Below are positions 1 through 11,287 of a DNA stretch of 64,000 bases, piece by piece. The notes under the pieces were generated by a model. That model worked only from the letters and a program-made list of their open reading frames with translations. It searched no databases and was not told the origin of the DNA. How positions within the stretch are numbered: the first letter of the stretch is position 1; each line of letters begins with the position of its first letter. The stretch covers positions 1 through 64,000 of the forward strand of contig JASANE010030256.1 of the NCBI GenBank assembly GCA_030248225.1. Direction: 5' to 3'. A program made the position numbers and the translations under genes. This DNA is from Trileptium ribeirensis (Eukaryota > Nematoda > Enoplea > Enoplida > Thoracostomopsidae).

Positions 1-2266
1 CAGTTTGGCATATTTGTCGACTTGATGTGTAAAATATGTTGTCAAATTTGTATGTCAAGCGCTGAAGTTTTCGAACGAACAGCGAGCAAAAATAGATAGA
101 TTACGGCAGGTTTACATCCAATAAGTGACAATTTTGTTGCAGTAACAATTTTATAGACTTGCAATTATGCACCATTGTCATACAGTTAAGTAGATAACCC
201 TGTATTTAAATTTTAGCATCGTCATCCAGAAAAAATGCCTGGTAAGATAATATAATGTTTCTTCTTAATTTTTGGTGTCATTTTTTGAAGTCACAGAAAA
301 AAATATCCTGTGCTGTCGAAACAGGTAGTTACAGTACTTGTTACCTTTCGAGCGAAATTGGTACAAGGCTAGTAACTTGCTGTAGATTCTAGCTCTAGGC
401 TTATAAGGAGTTAAATGGTCGGGAATTTATTTTAAAATACACCCCATTACATTTTGAATAGCTACAATTCTTGCCACAAAATTTCTTTAGCTTTATCGAA
501 AATCGCTCACCTTTACTTGCAATGTGACAGTTATTTTTACGCAGAGTACTGTGCAAACGGCTATGACAAAACAGTATCGACATTTATAATAATTATCAAT
601 ATGGCAGTTTTCTATTTCAATGTTGTAAATCACTAGTGTACGCACACTGTTTCTTGTCTATCCTAAATAATGCAGAGGGATATATCGCTTATGTTGTTCT
701 ATACATGAAAAATAGTTTTTGTACCCTCGCACTTTTTTTGATTAATTGAAGACCTACGCGCAATAAGTTACTAGGCGACATTTTTGAACATTTGAGTTTA
801 TATATTTTCTAAAAGCTCGCGCAATAATTTGGCGTACATCGTTATTGACTAGTAATATAGATTTTTCTGTCTCTTCACGCATCCTTTTGGTTCCATGTTG
901 CATTTTCAATTTGCCGAATGAGCACTTTCTCAAAATTGTTATAGCGCATTATACGGATGCCTATAACTTACATTTCCCTGATAGCGAAAAGCGATTAAAC
1001 TTTTAACCCGAGATGCTAACCTTATCGGGTGTAATACTAGTAGCTTATCTTATCGCAAGGGTGGTGAAATCTGAGTGTTGAATATATAATTTAATGCGAT
1101 GTACACAACTATTGACCATCAAATTACAAAATGAATATCTATGATTAGCTCTACAAAACCAAACCAAAAACATGTATGCCTCGAGCGGTTGCGAAGATAT
1201 TCTCATATTCGTGGGCCGTTGGAAAAAGGTTTTGATCCAACCCTGAAAAGTAAACAATGGCAATAGCACCACACTATTTTAAGCTACATAGGACCTGAAT
1301 TGCTCTACGAAATGCGACCATAACACACTTATATGTCTAAGTAGTTGTGGGGATATTGCTGTTTCCTTGTATTTCGGGTCTCATGTTGTTATTTTGGAAC
1401 CCGTTTTGACCCAAATCCCACATCGTAAGTTAACCGCGTTCCAAAGTATATATATTCTTATAGAGGTCTGGCAGATTGCTCGGCAAGTTGAGGCCAATTT
1501 CACTCAGATATCTACACTGGTTGTGGAACTACGATAGGTAACGGGATTTTCTGAACTCCCGTCGTGACCCTACAAACTTAGTTTGCCCGCTTTTTCTGGA
1601 GTAAGGTGTTGGAATCGGGCTTAGTGTCTAAATAAAAGGCGCAAATAGATATTTCAAGCTTTCAAATGAGCTATCGCGCAGATCAGTCCGCGCAGCCAAA
1701 GTTGAGTTATGCATGTCACCCTAAAACACAATAAAGGACATTGCCAAATTTCGCTACGGCCACAGCTAGTAAGAATTCTTCACTTCGCTCGTTCCACTCA
1801 CTCAGAATTATATGTTTTTAGGAATTCAGAATACGATAGTTCGGTTATCTAGCGACTAGTACGAATACTTTGTGCGATTTTAGTTTTTTGCGGGATTAAG
1901 GTCAATGGGTTTAGGGTTACATGGGTTTTAATGTAGTTATGTTTTTGTATACAAAATGATTTAAACATTAATCACCTCTAATGGAAATATTTAGAATTTT
2001 TACACAAAATTTAAAACAAATCCCACTTTGAAATTTGAAAAAATGACATTAAAAATTGTGTTCAGTGGCTCGCGGACATTGGGAAATATTACTGCATACA
2101 TGCCGAACGCAGAGGTTCTGAGAGAGGGGGTTGCCCCATGAGGCCTCTACCCGCCCGCCCCTCTTTTTCGACCCGACTGCCCCTGAAAAACTAGGGGCAT
2201 CAGAATATTGTAGACAATGGGTATACTAAAGGGTACAGATGCGCTTTGTGTATTGCTACTCTATAC
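1..2266. other. Gene-free AT-rich stretch
   Basis: No coding region, RNA gene or mobile element could be supported here. The ORFs are under 80 codons and lack any family resemblance. A short GC-rich patch with runs of C and G sits near 2120-2200, just before the hAT element. The stretch is probably intergenic or intronic DNA with old, unrecognised repeats. Confidence 0.6.
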
Positions 2267-2274
2267 CTTTACAC

Positions 2275-3695
2275 CAGGGAGTAGCCGGAATTCCGGTTCC
2301 GGCGAACATCGTGTTCCGGTTGCGGTTCCGGCAAAGGGCAAAAACCATACCGGAACCGGAATTCCGGTTTAAAAATTTTGTTTGAAATTTTCCACGTTTT
2401 TTGCTTCATCCTGTAATCCAAACATATGTAATATATTATACAACGATCAAGCTCCAATACAACCAAGCAAAAGAAAAGATTAACTAACCAATTTGCCATG
2501 TGAAACGTAAGTAGAGCACATAATTTGAGCAGGAATTTTTCTTAATAACCTGCAGGAGTTTGTTAACAAAGCCATGTCGATGCTTGTAGCAGCTATTTTA
2601 CACATCCAGAAGTCTGTGGGATACGTTTGAATTAAAACGGTCCAACTCGGTAACAGAATATGGCTTACGCAGAAGTACTTAGGGTATGCTTGGCTAACAT
2701 AAATTGCGTCAAGCACCCGCCAGTGCGCTTGTAAACTTGGTAAATCAGTCTAAATTGAAGTAAACTAACATTATCTGCAACGCAGCTAGAAACTGCTTTT
2801 TTGGCAATGAACTGTATTTATTGAAACTGTGCGAGCAGTATCACAGTGTGTCTCATTTATAGCATTCTGATTAGAAAGTTATCATCATTATGATCTAACT
2901 GACGGGCACTGTTTGTCCAACGCTAGCCTAAACAGTGTCTCTGACCACTAATCAGAAAAATACCTTCTATCATTTTATCTTAGAATCATATTATAAACCA
3001 ATAATTTTAAGTTTCCTACAGAAGAACATGCAGCAAATGTATGTGTAGTAAAGGGAGGCAACTGGAGACAGAGCGAAAATGTGTATTCTACGCTCCAAGC
3101 TTTGTAAGCACAATCGATTTGACGCAGTATACGCAATGGTGTATAGTGGAAGAGATTTTGTGCTCTGAATGTCCAAAAAACGACATATTTGAGCGATAAA
3201 TAAATATTATTAGCTTCCTCAGTCTTTAAAGTTTCAGAAAGGCAATAATACCATCGCAATACATTAAGTTTAATGTAAAAGTTATTTTTAATGCATTTTA
3301 AATCCACTATACCTTCATTTCTTCCGTCATCTGTGTATCTGTCATCGTGATTTGTAAGCACAATCGATTTGACGCAGTATACGCAATGGTGTATAGTGGA
3401 AGAAATTTTGTGCTCTGAATGTCCAAAAACGACATATTTGCTCGATAAATAAATATTATTAGCTTCCTGAGTCTTTAAAGTTTCAGAAAGGCAATAATAC
3501 CATCGCAATACATTAAGTTTAATGTAAAATTTATTTTTAATGCATTTTAAATCCACTATACCTTCATTTCTTCCGTCATCTGTTTTACTATATATAAATT
3601 TCGAAGACCAGGTTCCGGTTCCCGGATCCGGTTTAAATGGACGGTTCCGGTTGCTGGTTCCGGTTCCGGTAAATTTCGGTTCCGGTTATTCCCTG
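2275..3695. mobile_element. Non-autonomous hAT-like DNA transposon, complete copy
   Basis: The element begins CAGGGAGTAGCCGGAATT and ends in TAACCGGAA-type sequence followed by TCCCTG on the reverse reading, giving imperfect terminal inverted repeats of about 16 bp that start CAGGG. It is flanked on both sides by the identical octamer CTTTACAC (2267-2274 and 3696-3703). An 8-bp target duplication with CAGGG-type ends is the signature of the hAT superfamily. Both ends are rich in GGTTCCGG hexamer repeats, which may be subterminal transposase-binding motifs. No transposase is encoded; ORFs inside it (up to 193 codons on the minus strand) are products of an internal duplication and have no family resemblance. 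It is about 250 bp longer than the copies at 53-64 kb because of that duplication (3101-3350 repeated from 3351). Confidence 0.9.
3101..3585. repeat. Internal 250-bp direct duplication in hAT copy
   Basis: The segment starting TTTGTAAGCACAATCGATTT at 3101 recurs at 3351 with only a few differences. The two halves diverge after the shared CTTCCGTCATCTGT. The hAT copies in the array at 53-64 kb have a single copy of this segment, so the duplication is specific to this insertion or its source lineage. Confidence 0.9.
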
Positions 3696-3703
3696 CTTTA
3701 CAC

Positions 3704-4799
3704 ATGTGAATTCAAATATCTTCAGGATTGTGACATTAAGATTGAGAAACACGTTAAACATACATTTTTGATATATTAATAGTATGTCAATATTTTAATG
3801 ATTATAATAAATTTGATGAAATATAAATGGATATTATTATCCAAATACTTTAGAATTACAAAAGATTAACTATCAAACTGCTAATGTGCTAGATCTTGAC
3901 ATCAAAATTATTTTCGGTGAGGCCGCCGATTTATTTGATGAAAGGGGTTTTGTTTGATTGTCGTATTATAAATTTTCCATATTTTTCTTCCATATTTGAC
4001 AATTAAAATTTTCAGGGCCATAGTAATTGGACAAGTTATTTTTAGTTAGATCCGGTTTTGTAAAGGGGTGTGTGCCCGCTGAAATAAAATTTGTTTTGTA
4101 AAGGGGTGAAATAAAATTGCTCAAAACATCATCGGTGAATACAAACAGTAGAAAATGATGCTCTTTTGTGGTTTTTACACATATGCGTGAGCGTGTGGAA
4201 CACTAAATGAGTTTTTGTCGTCAACATCGTTTTAGCAGTAGGTAATGAAATTTTAAAAATATATAGTAAAAGTGCAATTTTTAAGTGATAGACTTAGTAT
4301 AATGTGGGGATAGGGGTTGTGGCATTTTGGGGAGGGGCGAATATGGGTTTTTTAAAAGTTCGGACATCCTACATGTCAACAGGTAATAATTATTGACGTT
4401 ATATTTAACAATAATTAATACTGTAACTTTATAATATTATATTGTATCGGTGAGAAGCCACATCTTTGTTCGCTCTGTTTCTGATTGTTGGTAGTCCTGG
4501 TTTGCGATTGAGGTATTATCAACAGTATGTCGCTTTTCGAAGAATATCTCTGTAATTTGTCATAAAATTATAATATTTTGTGATTTAAGCGATCAAAAAT
4601 GTTACTCCAACACTCGATGTGGTACAAACTGCTGTTACAAAGCCGGAAGGTGGAAAGTCTGGTATTAAACGTGCAAAATGGCATTTAGGTATTATATTAA
4701 ATTAATACTTTGGTTTAGTCTTCCTTTTGAGATACGTCTTTAATGCTTATAATTTTCAAGTTCTATTTTTATTCGTGATAGCATTGCATTTCTGGCTTC
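3704..4799. other. Gene-free stretch with a short direct duplication
   Basis: No gene recognised. A segment with TTTGTAAAGGGGTG followed by GAAATAAAATT occurs twice in tandem between about 4050 and 4125, about 40 bp apart. The rest is AT-rich and unremarkable. Confidence 0.5.
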
Positions 4800-6360
4800 T
4801 CCATGCGCTGAAAAATTTTCCAGGGACATGAACCTGAGACCTCTTGAGTCGGAACTGGGGCCGACGTGGGGGTCGAAATCTAAAAATTTTCAAAATTTAA
4901 TATTTTTCAGCCAAAAACGCTAAAATTGTTGATAAATGCCCTCAGCAAAGATGCAAAGACGTCTTTATTAAAGTTAAAGACTCTTGCTGAAATTAACCAA
5001 ATTTTTCACTTCAGAAAGATTTACTTAAACATTTTATCTATTTTACGTCAACATTGGGGGTTTTTTTAACTCGGGAGAACCAAGGGAACCAAAAATTCTT
5101 CCAGAGGCACAGAAAAATGTCAGCCCTCACTTTGAAGAACTGGTATTTACGATTGGTACTGTAAATCTGCCAATTATTCAAACGGAGCTAGTGTAGCGAT
5201 CTTATGTTCTTCAAATAGCGGTAATAATATAGGAAAAGATTTTTTCTCCGTCTGTTCGTCGCAAAGCTCCTCACCACATGGATGACCCTTCATATTTTAT
5301 CCATTCAACACGTAATGATATGTTAGCATAGCTAGGTTCGTATTTGCCTGCTCCTATAATTTTCTACCTGATTTTTAACAAAACCGAAAAGAATTGGGAA
5401 CTTTTATTTTGTCCATTTGGAGTCACCTAGCATTTTATTTGTATAACTCTTGCCAGGTGCATAGGATAGGAGAATAGACACTAGGTAGAATTTTCTCATC
5501 GAAAGCTACAGCTTCGCTTGTGTGCATTTTTGCCAGTGCAGCCTTTTAGGAGCTATGAGCCAAAGTTTAAAAAATACCCTAAAAGTGAAATTTGCAAAAT
5601 TTTTACAACGCATGGTTTTGCTTGTTGGGGATTGACGATAGGATTATATGGTAATTTTACCCATTAAACAGATTGGTTTCATTGTTTTAACTTCAGTTTG
5701 TGTAGGTTATTAAACCAGTGGGACGGTACCGTAGGAAATAATTATGGTAAATTTTGACACCGAAAATAGTCAAATTTTGCCACTTTTTCAATATAGAACT
5801 TCTCACTTGCCAATATCAAGATTAGGGGCCGAAATGAAATGCATGCTGTGCCACTCTCGATATACTAAGCCTTAGTCTTAGCCTAAGCTAAGGTGCCTAT
5901 ATAAGCATTGTACTAAGCCTAAGTCGATGGGGTGCCGCCCACGAACGCCCCGCTCTAAGATGTTCTTTTTTTATAACGTTATATCCTACAGCCCTTAAAG
6001 GTGTCATGGGCCGTTTTCGTTGTGCTGAATATGACAAAAGCAACTGTATTTTGCGTGGTGTGTATCATCAAGGCAAGTCTTGGGATTTTACCACGTTAAA
6101 ATCACTCTTCAAACTATTATTTTATTAAAATTTGCGATTTATAAATTTCGAAAGTTTTTGTGTTTTTGACCATTGGAAAAAGGATAAAGAGTTGTTCGCG
6201 TTTGATATAACTAAGCATTGTCGGAGTAGAACATGCTATCGTAGCACTTAATATGGGCTCAGCGATCTGAATTTTGAACCCCTAAATTGTCGTTACGCAC
6301 AAAGTAGCAACACTCGATCCGTCTTCCCTGCCTTTGCGAGTTACTAGTTTATGAGACATT
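4800..6360. repeat. Dispersed unnamed repeat family, copy A
   Basis: This segment shares ordered blocks of similarity with 7590-8455, 14620-14900 and 18440-19340. Shared landmarks include CAGCCAAAAACG followed by TAAAATT (with 18.48 kb), a GCAGCC...AGTTTAAAAAATACCC block (with 7.7 and 14.6 kb), and a CAACTGTATTT...AAGGCAAGTCTT block followed by a TTATAAATTTC and CATTGGAA block (with 8.0 and 19.2 kb). It ends with a roughly 113-bp module finishing in TTTGCGAGTTACTAGTT. No coding capacity is visible and the termini were not resolved, so the class of element is unknown. Confidence 0.6.
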
Positions 6361-7589
6361 ATAATGCACCGTTGCATTTGCAGTTATGGACAATAATATA
6401 AATGGTGAATTTGTTGTAAAAAACTTTGAGTTAATATAACTGCTCATTTTATTCTCGAACAGATCGCGAAATATTTGATTTTATTTCTATGTGTACTGTG
6501 TAGTATATTTACCCGCCTACTCTTTAGTACGCAATGCCTTGGCCTGGCTTTCTAATGCGATTTCACAAATAGAGTTGCAATCTCAAGGTCAGTTGCGGCA
6601 CTGGGGAAGGGAAAAACCCAAATGGAGGTCGCTATTTCAAATTTTTAGTCTATTTATATATGACGTTCAATCGCCTCCTTGTACTTCGGTGTAACTTGAG
6701 ATAAAACTAAGTTGTTGGTGCTGTAACAGTACCGCATTTTACTTTGGCGTCAAAGTTAAATTTCAAATTTCCATCATTACCACTGGATTTTTCGCTGTCG
6801 ACCAAAAATTTAGGGATTGATGGGGTCGCGCCTTAGGAGCTAAGGATGTCGCCGATAAGGCTAGCATTTAGTCAAATCAGGGTGAATCCCTCTACCTACC
6901 CTATTCCTAAAGTTCGGTTTCAAATATAGTAAGTGTTGTATAGAATGACGTGCAACAAAACGTACACATCACAGAATAGATTAGTATGATCTACACAGTT
7001 GTCGGTTGAACACTCATAGCTTGGTATAGCATTGTTTACTGCTTTGTTTTTATTACGATGTTTTCGGTGTCAGAGTGTTCTTCACGGTTATTATGCAAAA
7101 CATTGTCTTTAATACAGAATGGGTAGTATGCCACATAATAGCAGGGGATTGAATACACAGTCAATGAATAGTGTAATATGGCTTGAATCAAAAGGTGGTG
7201 GTGAGTCTTAAAGGAAAAAACGTGTGTTTATGTATGTTTGAAACACGTGTACCATGGATTAGGATCTAGTAAAAGATTCCGTCACTGCAACCGATTCTAT
7301 TTTGCATTGCTTGTAACGCAATGACTCTATTATTGAAACGGAGCGATCGGAGTTATATAGCTTTGCTAGGGCAATAATCGTAAAAATTTATTTTTGTCTC
7401 GCTGTGGTTATCATAACTCATCATCGGATGGTTGGAACTTCACAATTGTTTTTAATTTGATCGCGAATTCAGTGTATTTGTGCCCTTTCATTAGATACTA
7501 AACCCGCCGACCACGTCTTCCGAGTCAAAATAAGCCCCAAAGGGGTCAAGGGTCACACTTTTTGGATTTTGGTCATTGTGTACTTTCGC
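6361..7589. other. Gene-free stretch
   Basis: Only short ORFs without family resemblance are present, and no structured repeat was seen between dispersed-repeat copies A and B. Confidence 0.5.
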
Positions 7590-8455
7590 GACCGATATGT
7601 TAAGATAGAGGCTTCGCAGCGAAATATAGAGATCACCACGCGAATCCTCTCTTCGAGTGTACAACCTTTCTATATTGCATTTTTTGTCAAAGCTTCGGTT
7701 TTCGATCTATGAGGTAAAGGTTAAAAAATACCCCAAAAAAGTTTAAATTTCAAAAAAAAATTTACAAAGCATGTTTTTGTTTGTTGGGAGAGAGGGTTAG
7801 CTATGGTTTTTTTATTGTTTTTAACTTGTTGAGCAAGTCGGTTTAGTTACTTTAACACCATATTGCCTGGTTTATTAACCCAGTGTGACAGTTCCGGCTC
7901 AAAATTTGGTAAATTTTGGCACCAAAAATAGTAAAATTTCGCTACTTTTCTAATAAAGATGCATGTAGATCAATCGAATATGTCTAATGTTTTCTGGCTT
8001 GCTAAATACGGTACAAGCAACTGTATTTGCATCGAATAAGGCAAGTCTTATGTTCCTATACGTAAAAACGATTTTTCGAATAGTTTTTCTTAAAATTTGT
8101 GGTTTATAAATTTCAAAAAAATATTCGTCTGTTTGTCATTGGAAGAAGAAATAAATAGTTCTTCTGTTTTATATATGACTAAATTAACCGTAGCGTGCTC
8201 CATGGAGTAGTATATATACTTGCTATCATGAGACTATGCGGGTTTAGGGACCTGAATTTGGATCGACAAAATGGTCAATAAGCTTATAGTAGCCACACTC
8301 GCTCCGTTTCGCCTCGCTTTGCGAGTTACTAGTTGCTATCATGGGCACTTTAAGTGGGTTTGGGAACCTTAATTTAGAACGACAAAGTCGTCAATTAGCG
8401 CAGAGTAGCCACACTCGCTCCGCCTCCCCTCGCTTTGCGAGATAGTAGTTTCTAA
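7590..8455. repeat. Dispersed unnamed repeat family, copy B
   Basis: Same block order as copy A: a TTTTTGTCAAAGC and AAAAAATACCCC block, a block with AAATTTTGGCACCAAAAATAG, a CAAGCAACTGTATTTGC...AAGGCAAGTCTT block, a TTATAAATTTC block and a CATTGGAAGAAG block. The terminal module is present twice in tandem (8221-8333 and 8334 to about 8451, period 113 bp), each copy ending near CTCGCTTTGCGAG, whereas copy A has one. No coding capacity was found. Confidence 0.65.
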
Positions 8456-10084
8456 TTATTGTGTTAACTAGGTATTCGATCACAAAGTCGTCCCGGTGAT
8501 ATAATGTTTGAAGTCTTTCGGGCCATGGGATCTTTGAACTTCGTAAGTGATTTTATTTGTTTAATAGGTCATTTAACTAATATAGGGCGTCGACGATGCA
8601 AGCACAAATGTTGGGTAACGCAAACACTATTTATATAGCCAGAGAAATGAATAACAATAAGTAGCGTTGTAGTAGTTATGTTTCACCGGCATTACTATAA
8701 TAAAGTGTTCGCTAATTTAGCGACAACATGGACCAAACGCACATTCGACTTGCGATCAGTTGCCAGATCTTTTATGAATTTCATCCACTCCCTCGTTTAG
8801 CGGCTGATATTTTCCTTGGATTTATTGTGAATAAACGGCACTTTAATATCGTCAAACAAAGTCCTAGCCCAAGGTTTCCTAACACCACCTATCGGCCTCT
8901 TTCAATTTTCAGCATCATTAAACATAAACGAGAGCAATGCAATATAGCGACATTACGAAACCACACAAGCGACGTTTTTGATGTAAGTTCCAGCGGCCTG
9001 TGTAATACCCGAACGCTTCTCGACTTCAGGATTAGCAATCTTCGGTCAAAGTACGATATACACCGAAGCCAACCATACTGAATGTTTTTAGCCCAAAACC
9101 GAGGCAACACGTTTATAAGAGCATTTAGACCAACTTCGCCACAATATTTTCGGTGGTATAGAATGTTACTATGCCATCATTGTTTTAAAACGCGCTGCAA
9201 CACCCGTAGTGCCCGTGAACGTTGGTGCCTCAACATTGATATCAAAGATGGTATCCTCGTTGGCAGTCAATCGGTTTAAGGGGTGCCGGCTGGTCAGCAG
9301 CCCGCAAAATGCTCCGTACGTCGCTAATTTTTCATTTTTGCTTATGAAATCTTAGCCGGTCACTCCTCGGACGTGAACAGTTTACATTGGAATTCGATTG
9401 AAAAGGCTACAATGGTTCGAAGTCGCTAGCTTGTGCACAGTTGGGTGACAATTGCTTACTAGTGCAATCCCAGTCGGGAATAAGTCAATCGTAAACTATC
9501 TCATAATATATCAAGTGTTTCCGAACTCAACAGAAACTTTGACATATTTTTGTGCGTACATACGGTGCTCGCCCGGTTCACGTATATTCACGCACACTCG
9601 ATATTTACTAGTTAAGATGTTTTCATCAACTTGAAAAATTCTGTATATCTTGTTGTTACTGGTTTGCAAAATGTATCATCTCAAGGCTGCAGCACCTAAT
9701 GTAATGTTTATAAACCTTTTTACCAAAAAGCGCAGACACAAATAGTGTCATTTTTGTTAAAACTAAGGCTTTTTTGAATTGAAATAAATTATCGTGGCTC
9801 TTTTAGTTCCATATATGTATCATGCCAAGTCTATGTATATACCATTTTATGATATTATTTTTGTATTTCATGAAATTTGTTACATCTGGGATGGATGTCG
9901 TGCAGTTCCGTTTAATGTTGGCGCAGTTTATTTGAGGTCACGTAGTACTTAAACTGTTAGCTTAGCTTAAAATAATTTAAAACAGGGTTTTACTATTAAA
10001 ATTTGTTTAAGGAATGGAAAATCGTGTCACCATATCACGTGATTGTGCGTCGAAAAAGGTTTGAAAACAGCACAACTAACGTTG
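8456..10084. other. Gene-free stretch with an unassigned 117-codon ORF
   Basis: A plus-strand ORF of 117 codons lies at 8728-9081, overlapped by a minus-strand ORF. Neither resembles a known family and neither has visible splice or promoter support. The remainder shows no gene or mobile element. Confidence 0.4.
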
Positions 10085-10375
10085 GTCAGGTAAGATTTAA
10101 TATTTTGGTGCTTTGACATGCTCCGTGGCCCCGTGGTATAGCTAGGGATGTTGCAGGTACCCTGTTCGAATCTTACCTGACGAATCTTACACGTCATCCC
10201 AAAGACTGAAGAATGGCATACTGTTTCCTTTCTTGGTGCTCAGCATTTATGGATGATTTGTTGGGTGCAGCGATTTAGTGTCACATGGTCCTGGGATAGA
10301 AATGGCGCCCACCATCACCCATGGAAGGATCCTTAGGGTTGTCTTTTACTGTAGATGCAATCTATCCCTTTGCTT
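10085..10375 (+). mobile_element. Possible tRNA-derived SINE
   Basis: Around 10119-10195 the sequence looks like the head of a tRNA-derived SINE. A box-A-like TGGTATAGCTAGG (10134-10146) is followed about 18 bp later by a box-B-like GTTCGAATCTT (10164-10174), preceded by CCGTGGCCCCG as in many SINE heads. Downstream sequence to about 10375 would be the unrelated body. No oligo-A tail or target duplication could be fixed, so the end is approximate. A 13-bp perfect inverted repeat, GTCAGGTAAGATT at 10085-10097 against 10169-10181, brackets the region. It could instead be a decayed tRNA pseudogene. Confidence 0.45.
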
Positions 10376-10390
10376 TTTACTTAACCTACT

Positions 10391-10499
10391 GTCACGGACA
10401 AAAATAATCTTAAGCAAAAGCAATGTCGTTTTGAATGATTTTTGCGTTCACGAAAGTTGTAACATTCATTTTTTGCACTTATTTCTTTCTGTCCGTGGC
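10391..10499. mobile_element. Short inverted-repeat element (GTCACGGAC family), copy 1
   Basis: The left end reads GTCACGGACAAAAATAA and the reverse complement of the right end reads GCCACGGACAGAAAGAAATA, followed by AGTGCAAAAAA. This matches the ends of the longer relative at 14356-14574. At 109 bp it is too short to encode protein. No clear target duplication was found, so the superfamily is not assigned. Confidence 0.6.
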
Positions 10500-11285
10500 G
10501 TTAATATCTCCACATGGAAATGCACCAGGTGCGCTGTGTAAAATTTATGATTAATTTTGTCACGATGAGCAAATTTGAATTTTCATTGACAGTAAATGGA
10601 GGTGGCTGTTTATTAAGTAATTTAGTGGCTCCTCCATGTGTCTTCCATTTCATATGTCATGCTATTTTTAGCTAGCACAATTCAAGGATGTTATAGAGGT
10701 AACTAGAAACTGTTGCCCTGGGGACAAACCTGTAGCGAGGTGATCTTGCTATGTTCCACATGCAAAACATTGAGCACCGCCTACTGAAAATATCTAACCA
10801 CATTTTTTTGTAAATTCATTGATGAGATATATTAAATTTTGAGATACAAATTTTGTAGGTTGTAGCAAACTGACCAAATACTAAATAAATTTTAATTATA
10901 TTAAAATATCAATTTATTCAGAAATATAAGTGGCCGACAACTACAAATATGAATTCAATCTTAATACTTTTTACTATTTTGCAGTATCATTGGTTCATTA
11001 AAAAAACTTCATATATAAGCCTTATCGGCCAACCCTTTTTAGGGAATCACAGTTTCTTAGTGTTCTTTGCTAGTATTAACTCAGTCGTTAAGCGAAATAT
11101 TAATGATTACTGTTTGCTGTTGCATGCGTACATACGTGCGAGTCAGAACGTAAATGTGGATCAGATTACAAATTTTGTACTCCTCACATCATTCTGCATC
11201 AAAATAATTCCGCTACTGATCACGACGGATGAATAACATTAGAGTAGGGACAACAGTATGTGTGTAAGTAAAAAATCACGACTAA
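10500..11285. other. Gene-free stretch
   Basis: AT-rich sequence. The 95-codon ORF at 10949-11236 has no recognisable similarity, and no repeat structure was seen. Confidence 0.45.
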
Positions 11286-11287
11286 TT

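Noticed and set aside
2975..3556. 193-codon minus-strand ORF
   Set aside because: It lies wholly inside the hAT element and owes its length and internal repeat to the 250-bp DNA duplication. There is no family resemblance.
8728..9081. 117-codon plus-strand ORF
   Set aside because: No family resemblance, and a comparable ORF exists on the opposite strand over the same bases.
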